From contig NZ_CP090978.1 of NCBI RefSeq assembly GCF_021513275.1, forward strand, positions 3,162,001-3,226,000: 64,000 nt of DNA, written 5' to 3'. This DNA is from Paenibacillus hexagrammi. GTDB lineage: Bacteria; Bacillota; Bacilli; Paenibacillales; NBRC-103111. Within the stretch, counting starts at the first letter, position 1. The number at the start of each line of letters is the position of its first letter. Under the pieces are notes generated by a model, which saw only the letters and a list, made by a program, of their open reading frames with translations, searched no databases and was not told the DNA's origin. Shown here piece by piece: positions 21,539-30,991 of this stretch. The translations under genes were made by a program, and so were the position numbers.

Positions 21539-24274
21539 TTATTGGACTTCCATTTCAACAATTTTATCATCTAACACATAGAACAGAATCTGATCTCCTT
21601 CTTTAAAGGAAGCAGCCGTTAAAATATCACTGCCTTTGTGGAAGTAAGCTCTAGGATAAATGTTGTATGAAGTTTTATCGCCGGAGCTTGTCGATTTAAA
21701 GACCATCTGATTCACAATGTTGTTATACATGGAAAATTCCCGCTTTGCCGCTGCAGCAACCTGCACGATGATTTTATCCGTCGCATCCTTGGTTACCTGA
21801 ACACGGTCTCCTACTTTGATTGAAGCAAAACTCAATGTAGAACCTCCGTTCAGCTTCACCGCGTAGTTACCCCCGAGTCCAACAACCTGATTGGTACCCG
21901 TAAAATCTTGAACAGTTAGGCTAGAGCTAGCTGCATCCAATGCGATAACCTTGCCTCGAATCGTGTTGACCAATTCTACTTTCACAGCGGATTTACCTTT
22001 ATAAGAAACCTTCACATATTCATCAGCTAAGATATCCGAAATAGTTCCAGAAGTTTGATCAGCTTTCACAATAGGTACACTGTCCAAAGCTACGGAGTAC
22101 AGCGTGTTGGAGCTGTCCTGTACCGTCATCTGCTTACTGTTGACATTTGTAGTTACAACCTTATACAGCGATGTATTGCTGATCACGATATTCGTCACGA
22201 TCGATTGGTCATAGCTCAAAATGATACCAACATTATCTCCAACCTTCAGATCAGACAACGTACTGCTGGATCTGTTAGGAATTTCAACAGTTGGCGCATA
22301 GGTCAACTTGAAAGTCAGGTTTTGACCGCTATCCGTTTTGATGGTCACATCATTGGTTTGCAGATTCAATTGTGTTAATGTTCCATTCAGTTGAGTAGAC
22401 ATTTGAATGGAAGTAACGTTGTTCTTGGAAACAAGCAGGTCTACATATTTACCAGCCGTGAATGTGTTGCTGAAGCTGGCAAATGGAAGCGTAGTGCCGG
22501 CATATTTGATGCTAATACTTTCTGTTATTTGATAAGCGTGTGGTACTCCTGCATTGTCTTGTACAGTTAAAATTTTGTTCGTTGTGTCATAACTGATAAT
22601 TTTTGCAAAGTATAAGTTCTCAATCGATCGGTTCGTTACTGTAATTAATGTAACCTTGTTGTTAAGCACATCCAGCTTTACCGAATCCCCTGGAGCTACA
22701 TCATAAATGCTTGCCGTAGCAAGTCCATCAATCTGCACCTGCACATTGTCACTAAGTTCGTAAGCAGCTAGAGCGTTGCCGCTAGCCTTCGTAATAGTTA
22801 AATACGACTTGTCATCACTGACATCCTTCAAGGTGCCTTCAACGGTAACACCAACATCCGCTTGTTTCTTTACGCCAATCTTTACAACCTCACTGTTGTT
22901 CACGGTGTACTCAATAGAATCTCCAACGTGTAGCGAGTTAATATCGATCAAGCTGTTATCCGGCAGCGTCACGATCAAATTACTGGAGTATCCGAATGCT
23001 TCTGTTTGACCTGTTGTTGATTCTAAGAATCCCAACTGATGAGTATCTTTGTTGATCGTTTGAATGACGCCTACAGCTGTCTTGTTGACAGGAACCTGCT
23101 TGACGATAATGGAAGTGATTTTGTCACCTTTCATGAGCTTATTTCTTCTTAACTCAATGATACTTCCTTCCACGACAGACGCCAGGCTGAGTCCTCTTCC
23201 ATCTGCATCCGTTACTGTAACATCCGGCGCAAGGTTATATGAAACGTAATCGTCCAAAATAGCGGTCAAATTGTTCATGTTCAGCTTGAGCAGCTTCCCG
23301 TCATAAATGTCCATCTGAAGCTCATCTTTGACGATTTCAACATAGTAGGCGGTTCCGTTATTTTGCACAAGGGAGACTTCATAAGTTTCTTCAAGCAGCG
23401 AAGGATCAATCGCATTATCATCTTTATTTCCATAAAACACGGTTTGCGGATCAATCTTATACGTACTTGTATTTCCGTCAGAATCACTAATTGAGATCGT
23501 GCTTGAGCTCAAGCTTGTTAAGTAACCTCGAACGGCATGCTGAGGGAGCTCGGTCAAATCACTTTGGGAACGGCTGAGGAACGCGGCCATCTGAGCACGC
23601 GTCACGGAGCCTTTCGGTTGGAACGAACCGTCTTCGAAACCATTGACGACGTTCAGAGAAACGGCTGCATTGACATAACCGAGAGCTGAATAACTAATCT
23701 CATTATTATCTGTAAAAGAAGTAGGCAAAGACCCCATACCTTGTGCCAAGGACTGTTTGCCGATCGCACGGATCACGACTTCCGCTACCCATTCCCTGGA
23801 AGCTTTGCGCTGTCCCCATTTCTCCTTGGAGTCTGCGTCCATCTGTGATCTAGCTTTTTCTTCCTCGTTCGAAATCAAGCCCTTCTGAAGGGCTAAAGCA
23901 ACGTAGTTACGAGCATAGTCGTCAACCAGCATAAAATCAGGAAATACAGTGGTTGCTGTCATCGCTTTGGCCTGTGCTTCAAGTCCCATCATCCGTGTAG
24001 CCATGATCAGAACATCTTGTTGGGTCACAGATTTCTCTGCACCGTATGAACCGTCCTCATAGCCCTGAATGATGCCTTCTAAAGCCAGTTTAGTGATATG
24101 CCGGATACCCCAATAATCGGATGCCACATCTGGAAAAGAGAGCTTCACATTACTGTTGGAAGCAGATGTAGTTAAACTTGTCGTCGTAGTCGACTCTGCA
24201 AATGCAGGCGTTGCCGCCAAACTGGTAACAATTAACGAGCTGAGCAGTGCGTTGGCTAGTTTCTGTTTTTTCAT
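21539..24274 (-). CDS. S-layer homology (SLH) domain surface protein
   Basis: Secreted 911-residue cell-surface protein. A signal peptide (about residues 1-26, ending APAFA) is followed by three SLH domains at about 47-100, 105-175 and 185-245 (FPDVASDYWG, FPDFMLVDDY, and the third with GFEDGSFQP and TRAQMAAFLSR), which bind pyruvylated secondary wall polymer. The remaining 650 residues are low-homology beta-rich units, each roughly 60-75 residues with recurring LTVQD / ITVQDS and VGD patterns, suggesting tandem beta domains exposed on the surface. It lies directly downstream of a GerMN lipoprotein and wall amidase, all on the same strand, so a cell-envelope cluster is likely. Function beyond wall anchoring is unknown. 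Confidence 0.9.
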   Translation of the reverse strand: MKKQKLANALLSSLIVTSLAATPAFAESTTTTSLTTSASNSNVKLSFPDVASDYWGIRHITKLALEGIIQGYEDGSYGAEKSVTQQDVLIMATRMMGLEAQAKAMTATTVFPDFMLVDDYARNYVALALQKGLISNEEEKARSQMDADSKEKWGQRKASREWVAEVVIRAIGKQSLAQGMGSLPTSFTDNNEISYSALGYVNAAVSLNVVNGFEDGSFQPKGSVTRAQMAAFLSRSQSDLTELPQHAVRGYLTSLSSSTISISDSDGNTSTYKIDPQTVFYGNKDDNAIDPSLLEETYEVSLVQNNGTAYYVEIVKDELQMDIYDGKLLKLNMNNLTAILDDYVSYNLAPDVTVTDADGRGLSLASVVEGSIIELRRNKLMKGDKITSIIVKQVPVNKTAVGVIQTINKDTHQLGFLESTTGQTEAFGYSSNLIVTLPDNSLIDINSLHVGDSIEYTVNNSEVVKIGVKKQADVGVTVEGTLKDVSDDKSYLTITKASGNALAAYELSDNVQVQIDGLATASIYDVAPGDSVKLDVLNNKVTLITVTNRSIENLYFAKIISYDTTNKILTVQDNAGVPHAYQITESISIKYAGTTLPFASFSNTFTAGKYVDLLVSKNNVTSIQMSTQLNGTLTQLNLQTNDVTIKTDSGQNLTFKLTYAPTVEIPNRSSSTLSDLKVGDNVGIILSYDQSIVTNIVISNTSLYKVVTTNVNSKQMTVQDSSNTLYSVALDSVPIVKADQTSGTISDILADEYVKVSYKGKSAVKVELVNTIRGKVIALDAASSSLTVQDFTGTNQVVGLGGNYAVKLNGGSTLSFASIKVGDRVQVTKDATDKIIVQVAAAAKREFSMYNNIVNQMVFKSTSSGDKTSYNIYPRAYFHKGSDILTAASFKEGDQILFYVLDDKIVEMEVQ

Positions 24275-24294
24275 CGTCTGTACTAACTCCTCAT

Positions 24295-24878
24295 CTAGTT
24301 CATTTCATTCGATCGTTTGATAGGATATGGAAGCTCCATATGCCCCATCAAGCTATCTACTTGCTTTCCATCTTTCAAAACAAACAGTGCCTTTACTTCA
24401 GGAAATTGGAACATGGATTTTTTTAAAGCTTGAAGGAATAACTCCTCGCCAGGCGCGCCTAACTGAGAGTTCGGTCCAAATTGGATGTCGATGGTCAGTT
24501 CGCCCTTTGCTTGATCAAATACAACCTTCTGAAACTTCATATCCTCAAAAAGAGTTGCTGCCTTCGGATCATCGCCCTTGGCTTGCGCTTGTAATAGGGC
24601 TGCATACACCCCGTCTTCCTTCTCGTAAGAAACCGTCACTTCTTTTTCAATCAATTTCATTTCATTTTCATCTGTGAAATATGCTTTAACTTGCTTTTGC
24701 TGCAAAGGCTTAGGTGTAACCGCAGCAGAAGGCAGCGGAGTTGATTGCGCTTGGGTGGGAGGCTGCGACGAAGCGGCTGACTGACCTAGCATGACTCCTT
24801 CTGCCCGCAGGCAGACACAGTCAAAGTGATCGCGCTCAGCAGAACAGCTCCCTGAATGAGACGATTGACTTTCGTCAT
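24295..24878 (-). CDS. GerMN-domain lipoprotein (frameshifted)
   Basis: Exported lipoprotein with a sporulation/germination-type GerMN domain. ATG at 24878 with an AAGGAGAGG site begins a signal peptide ending in VSAC, the lipobox. The frame is lost between 24793 and 24815 (several short G/C runs), after which the conserved body resumes: a Pro/Ser/Gln linker, then the GerMN fold (AYFTDENEMKL... APGEELFLQALKKS). Adding one base yields 194 residues. Without the first 28 codons the remaining ORF would lack any export signal, so the longer gene is preferred. Twelve bases downstream of the wall amidase gene, hence co-transcribed; in related bacteria GerM and amidases act together on spore or septal peptidoglycan. 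Confidence 0.8.
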
Positions 24879-24890
24879 AAGATCCTCTCC

Positions 24891-26585
24891 TTATTTGATG
24901 TTCAAGTATTCTTCGATGGCAGACACTAAGGAGGCGGCTACTTGATTTTGAAAAGCTTCCGTATACATCGCTGCTTCATCTGTTTTGTTGGATAAATAAC
25001 CAACCTCAACTAGTACAGCAGGCATGGTCGTTTTGTGGATTACCCTGAAATCCCCGATCCGCACATCGCGATCAGGCAATCCTGCAGCTGGAATGATATG
25101 CTTGTGAACGGTATTGGCAAAGTCAAGGCTTTGCGGATTGTAATAATAGGTTTCCGTACCGCTAATGGTAGGCTTGGTATGCTTGTTTCCATGTATGGAT
25201 AAGAACAGATCCGCTTGTATGTTATTTGCAATTGCCACTCTATCATCCAACTCTACAAAAACATCCGTGCTGCGTGTTTCGATAACTTCAATTTGCTCGT
25301 CTTTGGCAAGCAGCGCAGTTACCTTATTCGCCATCGTGAGCGTAAAATCCTTCTCATTCTTGTTCGTCACGGATTGGGCTCCAGGATCTTTGCCTCCGTG
25401 ACCGGCATCGATAACAACGCGCAAATGCTTTTCTTCAATGGCAGCAGTCCAGATGTTGGATTGTTTAGAAGGCAGCTCCCGATAATCTGCAATCCCTTTA
25501 AGATCCAGGATGACTCTCACGGTCTGAGGGTCATCGGAAAATTTAGAATAGCGGATTTTTGCTACTTTCGGATGCTTCGACGCGATCTCTCCGATGTTGT
25601 TCACCATTTTTTTAGCCAAAGCATCATCTAACACCGTACCTGGGAAATCAAAAACAATACGTCCCGGGTCGGATAGTTTAATTACCGTTGGCTTCAATTC
25701 CCCATCTTTGGCTTTAACAGTCAAATTTTTGTCTGTCAATTCAATCGAAGTTAGTACGTGAGTTTTTGAATCCTGCAGCGTTTTGTCTGTGTCTTTATCG
25801 GTACTAACTGAACTAGCGTTTGTTGTTTTACCCGTATTCCCGGAATTCGAACTCGTCGGCGTTGCTGTCGTCGTAGGTTTGGTTGTTGAAGAATTTGATT
25901 TATCCGCCGAACTTGTAGACGGACTGTTCGATGTCGTTGACGTCGTGTTTGTTGTTGTTGACGGTTTGTTTGTCGTGCTTGTCGCAGCTCCCTGCTTGTC
26001 CGAGGAATTCGAACCTGAATTCGTCTTATCTGTGTTGCCTTTATCGGATGAAGGCTGTGTATTCACCGAAACCACAGCGGAAGACGGGTCCGCTTCTTCC
26101 TCCTCATCTTCTTCAATAGGTGCCATGACAGGAACTGAGACAGGTTCATCGTCTTTGACCATATAGACGGATGAAGTCATATAATCCCAATTAAATTTGA
26201 CTCCCATTTGTTCACCGATAAAACGAAGCGGCAGCATCGTGTTGCCGTTTTCAATAACAGGCGGAACCTCCATGTTTTGCTTGGCCCCTTGAATCAGGGC
26301 GACTTTGCTATTGATCGTCAGTTGAATGTTCATGCTGTCCTTCACGATCGTCACTCGCTTAGCTTCCTCGTTCCAAGAAACCTTGGCTCCCAACTCCTCC
26401 GCGATAATGCGAACAGGCACAATTGTATTGCCTTCCACAATCCTCGGAGAAACCTCGTCGGACACGAGCAGCTTCTGATTCATATAGAGCTTGATAGACT
26501 TGTCCTTTTCCGCTCCCCACGCATACGCCGGCGTTAGCATCATGCCAATCAGCAAACTAAGGAAAAACACCGTATATCTCATCAT
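24891..26585 (-). CDS. N-acetylmuramoyl-L-alanine amidase (CuAO-N, AMIN, Amidase_3)
   Basis: Secreted peptidoglycan hydrolase. A signal peptide (residues 1-24) is followed by two copies of a copper-amine-oxidase N-terminal-like fold at about 35-140 (VPVRIIAEELGA and LPLRFIGEQMG), a Ser/Thr/Asn-rich linker at about 165-275, an AMIN domain at about 280-385, and the Zn-dependent Amidase_3 catalytic domain to the end. Zn ligands appear in DAGHGGKDPG, in the following Glu (KNEKDF) and in SIHGN; the catalytic Glu is in VEVGYLSN. The linker is low-complexity and likely spans the wall. First gene of the envelope cluster with the GerMN lipoprotein and probably the SLH gene. 564 residues. Confidence 0.93.
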   Translation of the reverse strand: MMRYTVFFLSLLIGMMLTPAYAWGAEKDKSIKLYMNQKLLVSDEVSPRIVEGNTIVPVRIIAEELGAKVSWNEEAKRVTIVKDSMNIQLTINSKVALIQGAKQNMEVPPVIENGNTMLPLRFIGEQMGVKFNWDYMTSSVYMVKDDEPVSVPVMAPIEEDEEEEADPSSAVVSVNTQPSSDKGNTDKTNSGSNSSDKQGAATSTTNKPSTTTNTTSTTSNSPSTSSADKSNSSTTKPTTTATPTSSNSGNTGKTTNASSVSTDKDTDKTLQDSKTHVLTSIELTDKNLTVKAKDGELKPTVIKLSDPGRIVFDFPGTVLDDALAKKMVNNIGEIASKHPKVAKIRYSKFSDDPQTVRVILDLKGIADYRELPSKQSNIWTAAIEEKHLRVVIDAGHGGKDPGAQSVTNKNEKDFTLTMANKVTALLAKDEQIEVIETRSTDVFVELDDRVAIANNIQADLFLSIHGNKHTKPTISGTETYYYNPQSLDFANTVHKHIIPAAGLPDRDVRIGDFRVIHKTTMPAVLVEVGYLSNKTDEAAMYTEAFQNQVAASLVSAIEEYLNIK

Positions 26586-26748
26586 TCACCTCTATGTAAT
26601 GTCGGAATTCTACATCTGCAAACGCCCAAAACTAACACCTTCGCGACCATTCGTACAAATTACGATTACTCTTGACAGCATTTTCACCACCTTACGACAA
26701 TCTAGTAAACTATTAGACGCGAAAAACTGCCAAAAGTTGCAAGGAAGA

Positions 26749-26777
26749 CAAAAAAGAAGCTCCTGGCAGCAGGAGCC
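26749..26777 (-). terminator. Terminator of leuCD
   Basis: Minus-strand stem GCTCCTG / CAGGAGC with a four-base loop followed by TTCTTTTTT, located 23 bases beyond the leuD stop codon. Confidence 0.85.
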
Positions 26778-26799
26778 TCTTCACGAGCGTTGATTTTGC

Positions 26800-27405
26800 T
26801 TATTTGTAAGCCAAACGTGCTTTTTGCGCTTCTTCGTAAGCGGTAATTTTGTCTTCGTGCTGAAGAGTCAAACCGATATCGTCAAGTCCTTGCAGCAGGA
26901 ATTGACGGCGGTGCTCGTCAAGCTCAAAGCTGATGCTTAGGCCGTAATCGTCTGTCAGCTTGTTGTTTTCCAGGTCTACATGAAGCTTGTAGCCTTCGTG
27001 CTGCGCAGTGCGCTGGAACAAATCTTCTACTTGCTCCTCAGACAATTTGATAGGCAGGATGCCGTTTTTAAAGCAGTTGTTATAGAAAATGTCCGCATAG
27101 GAAGGCGCGATGATGACGCGGAAACCGAAATCCTGGATCGCCCAAGGCGCATGTTCACGGGATGAACCGCAGCCAAAGTTGGCTCTGGAAATCAGAACGG
27201 AAGCACCTTGGTAACGATCTTGGTTTAGCGGGAAGCTGTCGATTACATTTCCTTGTTCATCCCATCTCCACTCGAAGAACAGGAATTGGCCGAAGCCGGA
27301 ACGCTCAATGCGCTTCAAAAATTGTTTAGGAATAATTGCATCTGTATCTACGTTCACACGGTCAACAGGACCTACAAGTCCAGTATGTTGTTTAAAAGCT
27401 TCCAT
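26800..27405 (-). CDS. leuD: 3-isopropylmalate dehydratase small subunit
   Basis: Small subunit of isopropylmalate isomerase in leucine biosynthesis, converting 2- to 3-isopropylmalate together with LeuC. The family signatures are clear: DTDAIIPKQFLKR near residue 22 and the swivelling-domain motif NFGCGSSREHAPWA near 76-89. 201 residues, the usual size. It follows leuC after 29 bases, so the two are expressed as one unit and closed by the terminator downstream. Confidence 0.97.
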   Translation of the reverse strand: MEAFKQHTGLVGPVDRVNVDTDAIIPKQFLKRIERSGFGQFLFFEWRWDEQGNVIDSFPLNQDRYQGASVLISRANFGCGSSREHAPWAIQDFGFRVIIAPSYADIFYNNCFKNGILPIKLSEEQVEDLFQRTAQHEGYKLHVDLENNKLTDDYGLSISFELDEHRRQFLLQGLDDIGLTLQHEDKITAYEEAQKARLAYK

Positions 27406-27434
27406 GGTCGTTAATCTCCTTTACTTTACCGAAA

Positions 27435-28856
27435 TTAGGCTTGCTGGTACGATTTGATTTCCCAATCGCGTACATCTACGAAATGTCCTCTAATCGCCGC
27501 AGCAGCAGCCATTGCAGGGGAAACAAGGTGCGTACGTCCGCCGCGTCCTTGACGTCCTTCGAAGTTACGGTTGGACGTGGATGCGCAGCGTTGACCCGGT
27601 TGCAGAACGTCCGGATTCATCGCCAGACACATACTGCAGCCCGCATCGCGCCATTCGAAACCAGCTTCGGAGAAGATTTTGTCCAAGCCTTCTTTTTCCG
27701 CTTGAATTTTCACGCGGCCGGAACCTGGAACGACGATTGCCGTTACGCTAGGATCCACTTTGTAGCCTTCAGCGATTTTTGCTGCTGCGCGAAGGTCTTC
27801 AATACGTCCATTCGTACAGGAACCGATGAACACATAATCAACTTTCAGCTCGGTCATTGGAGTTCCCGGTTTCAAATCCATATATTCAAGGGCTTTTTCA
27901 GCCGCTTTTCTTTCATTTTCAGTTGTGAAGCTTTGAGGATCCGGAACAAGGGAAGTAACGCTTGTACCCATGCCTGGGCTTGTTCCCCAAGTCACTTGCG
28001 GAATCAAAGTGTCAGCATCGAAATCAACAACACGGTCGTATACTGCACCTTCGTCTGTTACATAATGCTTCCACTGCTCAACAGCTGCATCGAAAGCTTC
28101 GCCTTGTGGAACATATTCACGTCCACGCAGGTAGTTGAAAGTCGTTTCGTCCGGTGCGATCAAACCTGCTCTTGCACCCGCTTCAATCGACATGTTGCAC
28201 ACAGTCATGCGCTCTTCCATCGAAAGGCTGCGAATTGCTTCGCCTGTGTACTCGATTACATAACCAGTTGCAAAATCGGTACCGTATTTAGCAATAACAC
28301 CAAGAATCAAGTCTTTTGCCGTTACGCCCGGCTTCAGGTTGCCGTTAATGCGAACTTCCAGCGTTTTCGCTTTGGATTGCTGCAGAGTTTGCGTCGCAAG
28401 CACGTGTTCAACTTCACTTGTACCAATACCGAATGCCAGCGCGCCGAATGCGCCGTGTGTGGACGTATGGCTATCGCCGCAAACGATAGTTTTGCCCGGG
28501 TGCGTAAGGCCAAGCTCAGGACCCATGACGTGAACGACACCTTGATCGATGCTGTCGAGGTCGAACAATGTCACGCCGAAATCACGGCAGTTTTGGGAAA
28601 GCGTGTCGATCTGCTGCTTGGAAATCGGATCCGTAATATTGAAACGGTCCTTCGTAGGCACGTTGTGATCCATCGTTGCAAAAGTCAGATCAGGTCTGCG
28701 CACTTTGCGTCCGGACAATCTAAGTCCTTCAAATGCTTGTGGAGAAGTTACTTCATGAACCAGCTGCAAATCGATATACAAAATGCTAGGTTTTCCTTCT
28801 TCCGAATGAATAACGTGATTGTCCCAAATCTTTTCGAACATCGTTTTTTTACTCAT
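27435..28856 (-). CDS. leuC: 3-isopropylmalate dehydratase large subunit
   Basis: Aconitase-family large subunit of isopropylmalate isomerase. The three Cys that bind the 4Fe-4S cluster are visible in IGSCTNGR and [11 protein letters not shown] in the C-terminal half; the substrate region [13 protein letters not shown] lies near residue 128. 473 residues, full length and unbroken. The start ATG at 28856 follows an AGAGGTG site. The rest of the leucine pathway is not in this window. A LysR-type gene is transcribed divergently from the other side of the 154-bp intergenic region, which contains a LysR-like palindrome, so its product may control leuCD. Confidence 0.97.
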   Translation of the reverse strand: MSKKTMFEKIWDNHVIHSEEGKPSILYIDLQLVHEVTSPQAFEGLRLSGRKVRRPDLTFATMDHNVPTKDRFNITDPISKQQIDTLSQNCRDFGVTLFDLDSIDQGVVHVMGPELGLTHPGKTIVCGDSHTSTHGAFGALAFGIGTSEVEHVLATQTLQQSKAKTLEVRINGNLKPGVTAKDLILGVIAKYGTDFATGYVIEYTGEAIRSLSMEERMTVCNMSIEAGARAGLIAPDETTFNYLRGREYVPQGEAFDAAVEQWKHYVTDEGAVYDRVVDFDADTLIPQVTWGTSPGMGTSVTSLVPDPQSFTTENERKAAEKALEYMDLKPGTPMTELKVDYVFIGSCTNGRIEDLRAAAKIAEGYKVDPSVTAIVVPGSGRVKIQAEKEGLDKIFSEAGFEWRDAGCSMCLAMNPDVLQPGQRCASTSNRNFEGRQGRGGRTHLVSPAMAAAAAIRGHFVDVRDWEIKSYQQA

Positions 28857-28966
28857 ACCCAGTCACCTCTTGTCATAAAATCCGCTCTAATATTTGTTTA
28901 TTACCCTCATGTCGTATAGTATCATGTATTTATTCATAGCTCCAAGATATAATAACTATAAGCTTC

Positions 28967-28981
28967 ATAGGATTATCCTAT
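28967..28981. promoter_or_regulatory. LysR-type palindrome between leuC and the lysR gene
   Basis: ATAGGATTATCCTAT is a perfect 15-bp inverted repeat fitting the T-N11-A pattern of LysR-type regulators. It lies 30 bases before the lysR start codon, the usual autoregulatory position, and about 110 bases from leuC. Confidence 0.5.
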
Positions 28982-29010
28982 AATCTTTCATAAGAAGGAG
29001 ATTTGTCCGC

Positions 29011-29910
29011 ATGGAACTGCGACAGCTTCAATATGCCATACAGATTGCCACGGAGCGTAACTTCTCCAGAGCAGCGGAAAAGCTGCATATCGCACAGCCA
29101 TCCCTCAGCCAGCAATTATCCAAGCTGGAAAAAGAAATCGGCGTCCTCTTGTTTCAGCGCAGCACAAACTCGGTTGAGCTTACGCATGCAGGAGCGCTTT
29201 TTGTCGAAAAAAGCCAAAAGATTCTCGATATGGTCGAGCAGCTCAAAAAAGAAATGGAAGACATCTCCCAGATGAAAAAAGGCCGCCTCGTCATTGGCAG
29301 CATGCCGATTACCGGATCGACGACCCTGCCGTTTGTCGTCCCTGTCTTTCAAGCTGCCTATCCGGAAATCGAAATATCCCTGGTCGAAGAGACCTCCAGT
29401 AACCTGGAGACACTGACGATGAACGGACAAACAGATATCAGCCTGCTTTCTCTGCCTCTTCGTGAGGAAGCTCTTGTGTATGAGACGCTATTGGAGGAAG
29501 AAATTGTGTTGGCCGTGCCTCCGCATCATCCACTAGCCGAAGCCGCTTCCCCTATTCAAATCGAGGATTTAATGAAGGAGTCCTTTATTGCGTTAAAAAA
29601 AGGCCAAGGCTTCCGCCAGCTTACCCTGAACCTGTGCCAGCAAGCTGGCTTCACTCCGAATATTGTCTTCGAATCCAGCAATATAGAAACGGTACAATCT
29701 CTTGTCGCAGCGGGAATGGGCATCGCCTTCGTCCCGTATTTGATTTCAAGGCGTAACTTCAGCGAATTGGCTCCTGTTCATCTTCCGCTGCAAGGAAGAC
29801 CCGCGCGCACGCTTGTCATTGCGTATCGAAAGGGCCGATATATTTCTAAAGCGGCAGAGGCTTTTGTCAAGACAATGAAAGAGGTTATGGGCAGCATCAT
29901 GTCCAGATAG
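29011..29910 (+). CDS. LysR-family transcriptional regulator
   Basis: Cytoplasmic DNA-binding regulator. The N-terminal winged helix-turn-helix occupies about residues 1-60 (FSRAAEKLHIAQPSLSQQLSKLE), followed by a linker helix and a periplasmic-binding-like effector domain starting near residue 90. 299 residues, the standard length. An AAGGAG site lies upstream of the ATG. It is divergent from leuCD, with a T-N11-A palindrome in between, which suggests self-control and possibly control of leuCD. The effector cannot be deduced. A WYL regulator gene follows 16 bases downstream and may share the transcript. Confidence 0.92.
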   Translation: MELRQLQYAIQIATERNFSRAAEKLHIAQPSLSQQLSKLEKEIGVLLFQRSTNSVELTHAGALFVEKSQKILDMVEQLKKEMEDISQMKKGRLVIGSMPITGSTTLPFVVPVFQAAYPEIEISLVEETSSNLETLTMNGQTDISLLSLPLREEALVYETLLEEEIVLAVPPHHPLAEAASPIQIEDLMKESFIALKKGQGFRQLTLNLCQQAGFTPNIVFESSNIETVQSLVAAGMGIAFVPYLISRRNFSELAPVHLPLQGRPARTLVIAYRKGRYISKAAEAFVKTMKEVMGSIMSR

Positions 29911-29926
29911 CGTGGAGGGGACATAT

Positions 29927-30907
29927 GTGAAAAAAATTCAGCGTCTCGTTGCCTTAATGATGGCCGTAAATGAGCGCATGCGTTTTACTGTAAAGGAAAT
30001 GGCTGAACAGTTCGGTGTCTCGGAACGAACCATGCACCGTGACTTGCAGGAACTGTGCGAGCTTGGTATGCCGCTCTATACCGAATTTGGACCACACGGC
30101 GGATATCGGCTGCTAAAAAAACGAATACTTCCCCCTATTCTATTTACGGAGCAAGAAGCGGCAGCTATGTTTTTTGCCGTACAGTCGTTGCAATACTACG
30201 GCTCACTTCCCTTTGAAGCCGAATCAACGGCTGCACTTGATAAATTTTATCATTACCTTCCTGAAGACTCGAAAATAAAGATCCAGGAAATGAAAAACCG
30301 AGTGGTGTTCTGGTCCCCTTTGCGTACACAGAGTCCTTATTGCTTAGAGCCTATTTTATTGGCGGCCTCACAGAGGCGCCCCATTCAGATTCACTACGAA
30401 TCTAAAAATGAGACTAGCTCCCGACTCATTCTTCCGATCGGCATCTATGCTCACAACGGATTCTGGTATGCACCTTCCTATTGCTATCGAAGATCCGAAG
30501 TGCTTCTGTTTCGGGTAGACCGTATTCAATCTATCGACGAAACTATCACAGCTCCAGATTCAACACCCGATCATATTAAGGAACTTACTCTTAAGGATTG
30601 GTTTGAGCACTCCGACAGCCGTATTCATCCTGAACCTGATTTGCAACTGCGCATCCTTTTCACACCCTATGGAGTACGCTTATATGAGCGGTCTACCGTA
30701 TTCCCAGGTAAATTAGACATCAATGAGGATGGCAGCGGTGTATTAACTGCTGCTATGCATACCTGCAATATTCCCCACTACGGAACATTTATGTTGAGCT
30801 TCGGCAGCGATGCACATGTGCAAGAGCCGCCGGAGCTGGTGGTATGGCTTCAAGAGCAAGTCAACAGACTCACCGGTGTCTATCTCCAAGATAAAGAATT
30901 TACATGA
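29927..30907 (+). CDS. HTH/WYL-domain transcriptional regulator (YafY-like)
   Basis: Transcription factor with an N-terminal HTH_11/DeoR-like domain (MAEQFGVSERTMHRDLQEL, about residues 20-40) and a WYL domain in the centre (about 140-215; here the hallmark appears as GFWYAPSYC and a following Arg-rich strand LLFRVDRI) plus a C-terminal extension. WYL domains sense small ligands or nucleic acid. GTG at 29927 is preferred because GGAGGGG ends six bases upstream; the GTG at 29912 lies upstream of this site. 326 residues. It follows the LysR gene closely, but the function of the pair is unknown. Confidence 0.88.
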   Translation: MKKIQRLVALMMAVNERMRFTVKEMAEQFGVSERTMHRDLQELCELGMPLYTEFGPHGGYRLLKKRILPPILFTEQEAAAMFFAVQSLQYYGSLPFEAESTAALDKFYHYLPEDSKIKIQEMKNRVVFWSPLRTQSPYCLEPILLAASQRRPIQIHYESKNETSSRLILPIGIYAHNGFWYAPSYCYRRSEVLLFRVDRIQSIDETITAPDSTPDHIKELTLKDWFEHSDSRIHPEPDLQLRILFTPYGVRLYERSTVFPGKLDINEDGSGVLTAAMHTCNIPHYGTFMLSFGSDAHVQEPPELVVWLQEQVNRLTGVYLQDKEFT

Positions 30908-30991
30908 ATAAAAATAATTCTGAATCTATGACAAGAGCTGACAAGATTAAACTGCAAACTGAAATTGTCTTTGAATAAGGGAGGTATTTTT

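Noticed and set aside
27441..28919. A 492-codon open frame opposite leuC
   Set aside because: It lies entirely antisense to a clear, intact leuC, has no ribosome site and a composition without domain features; it is a shadow of leuC codon bias.
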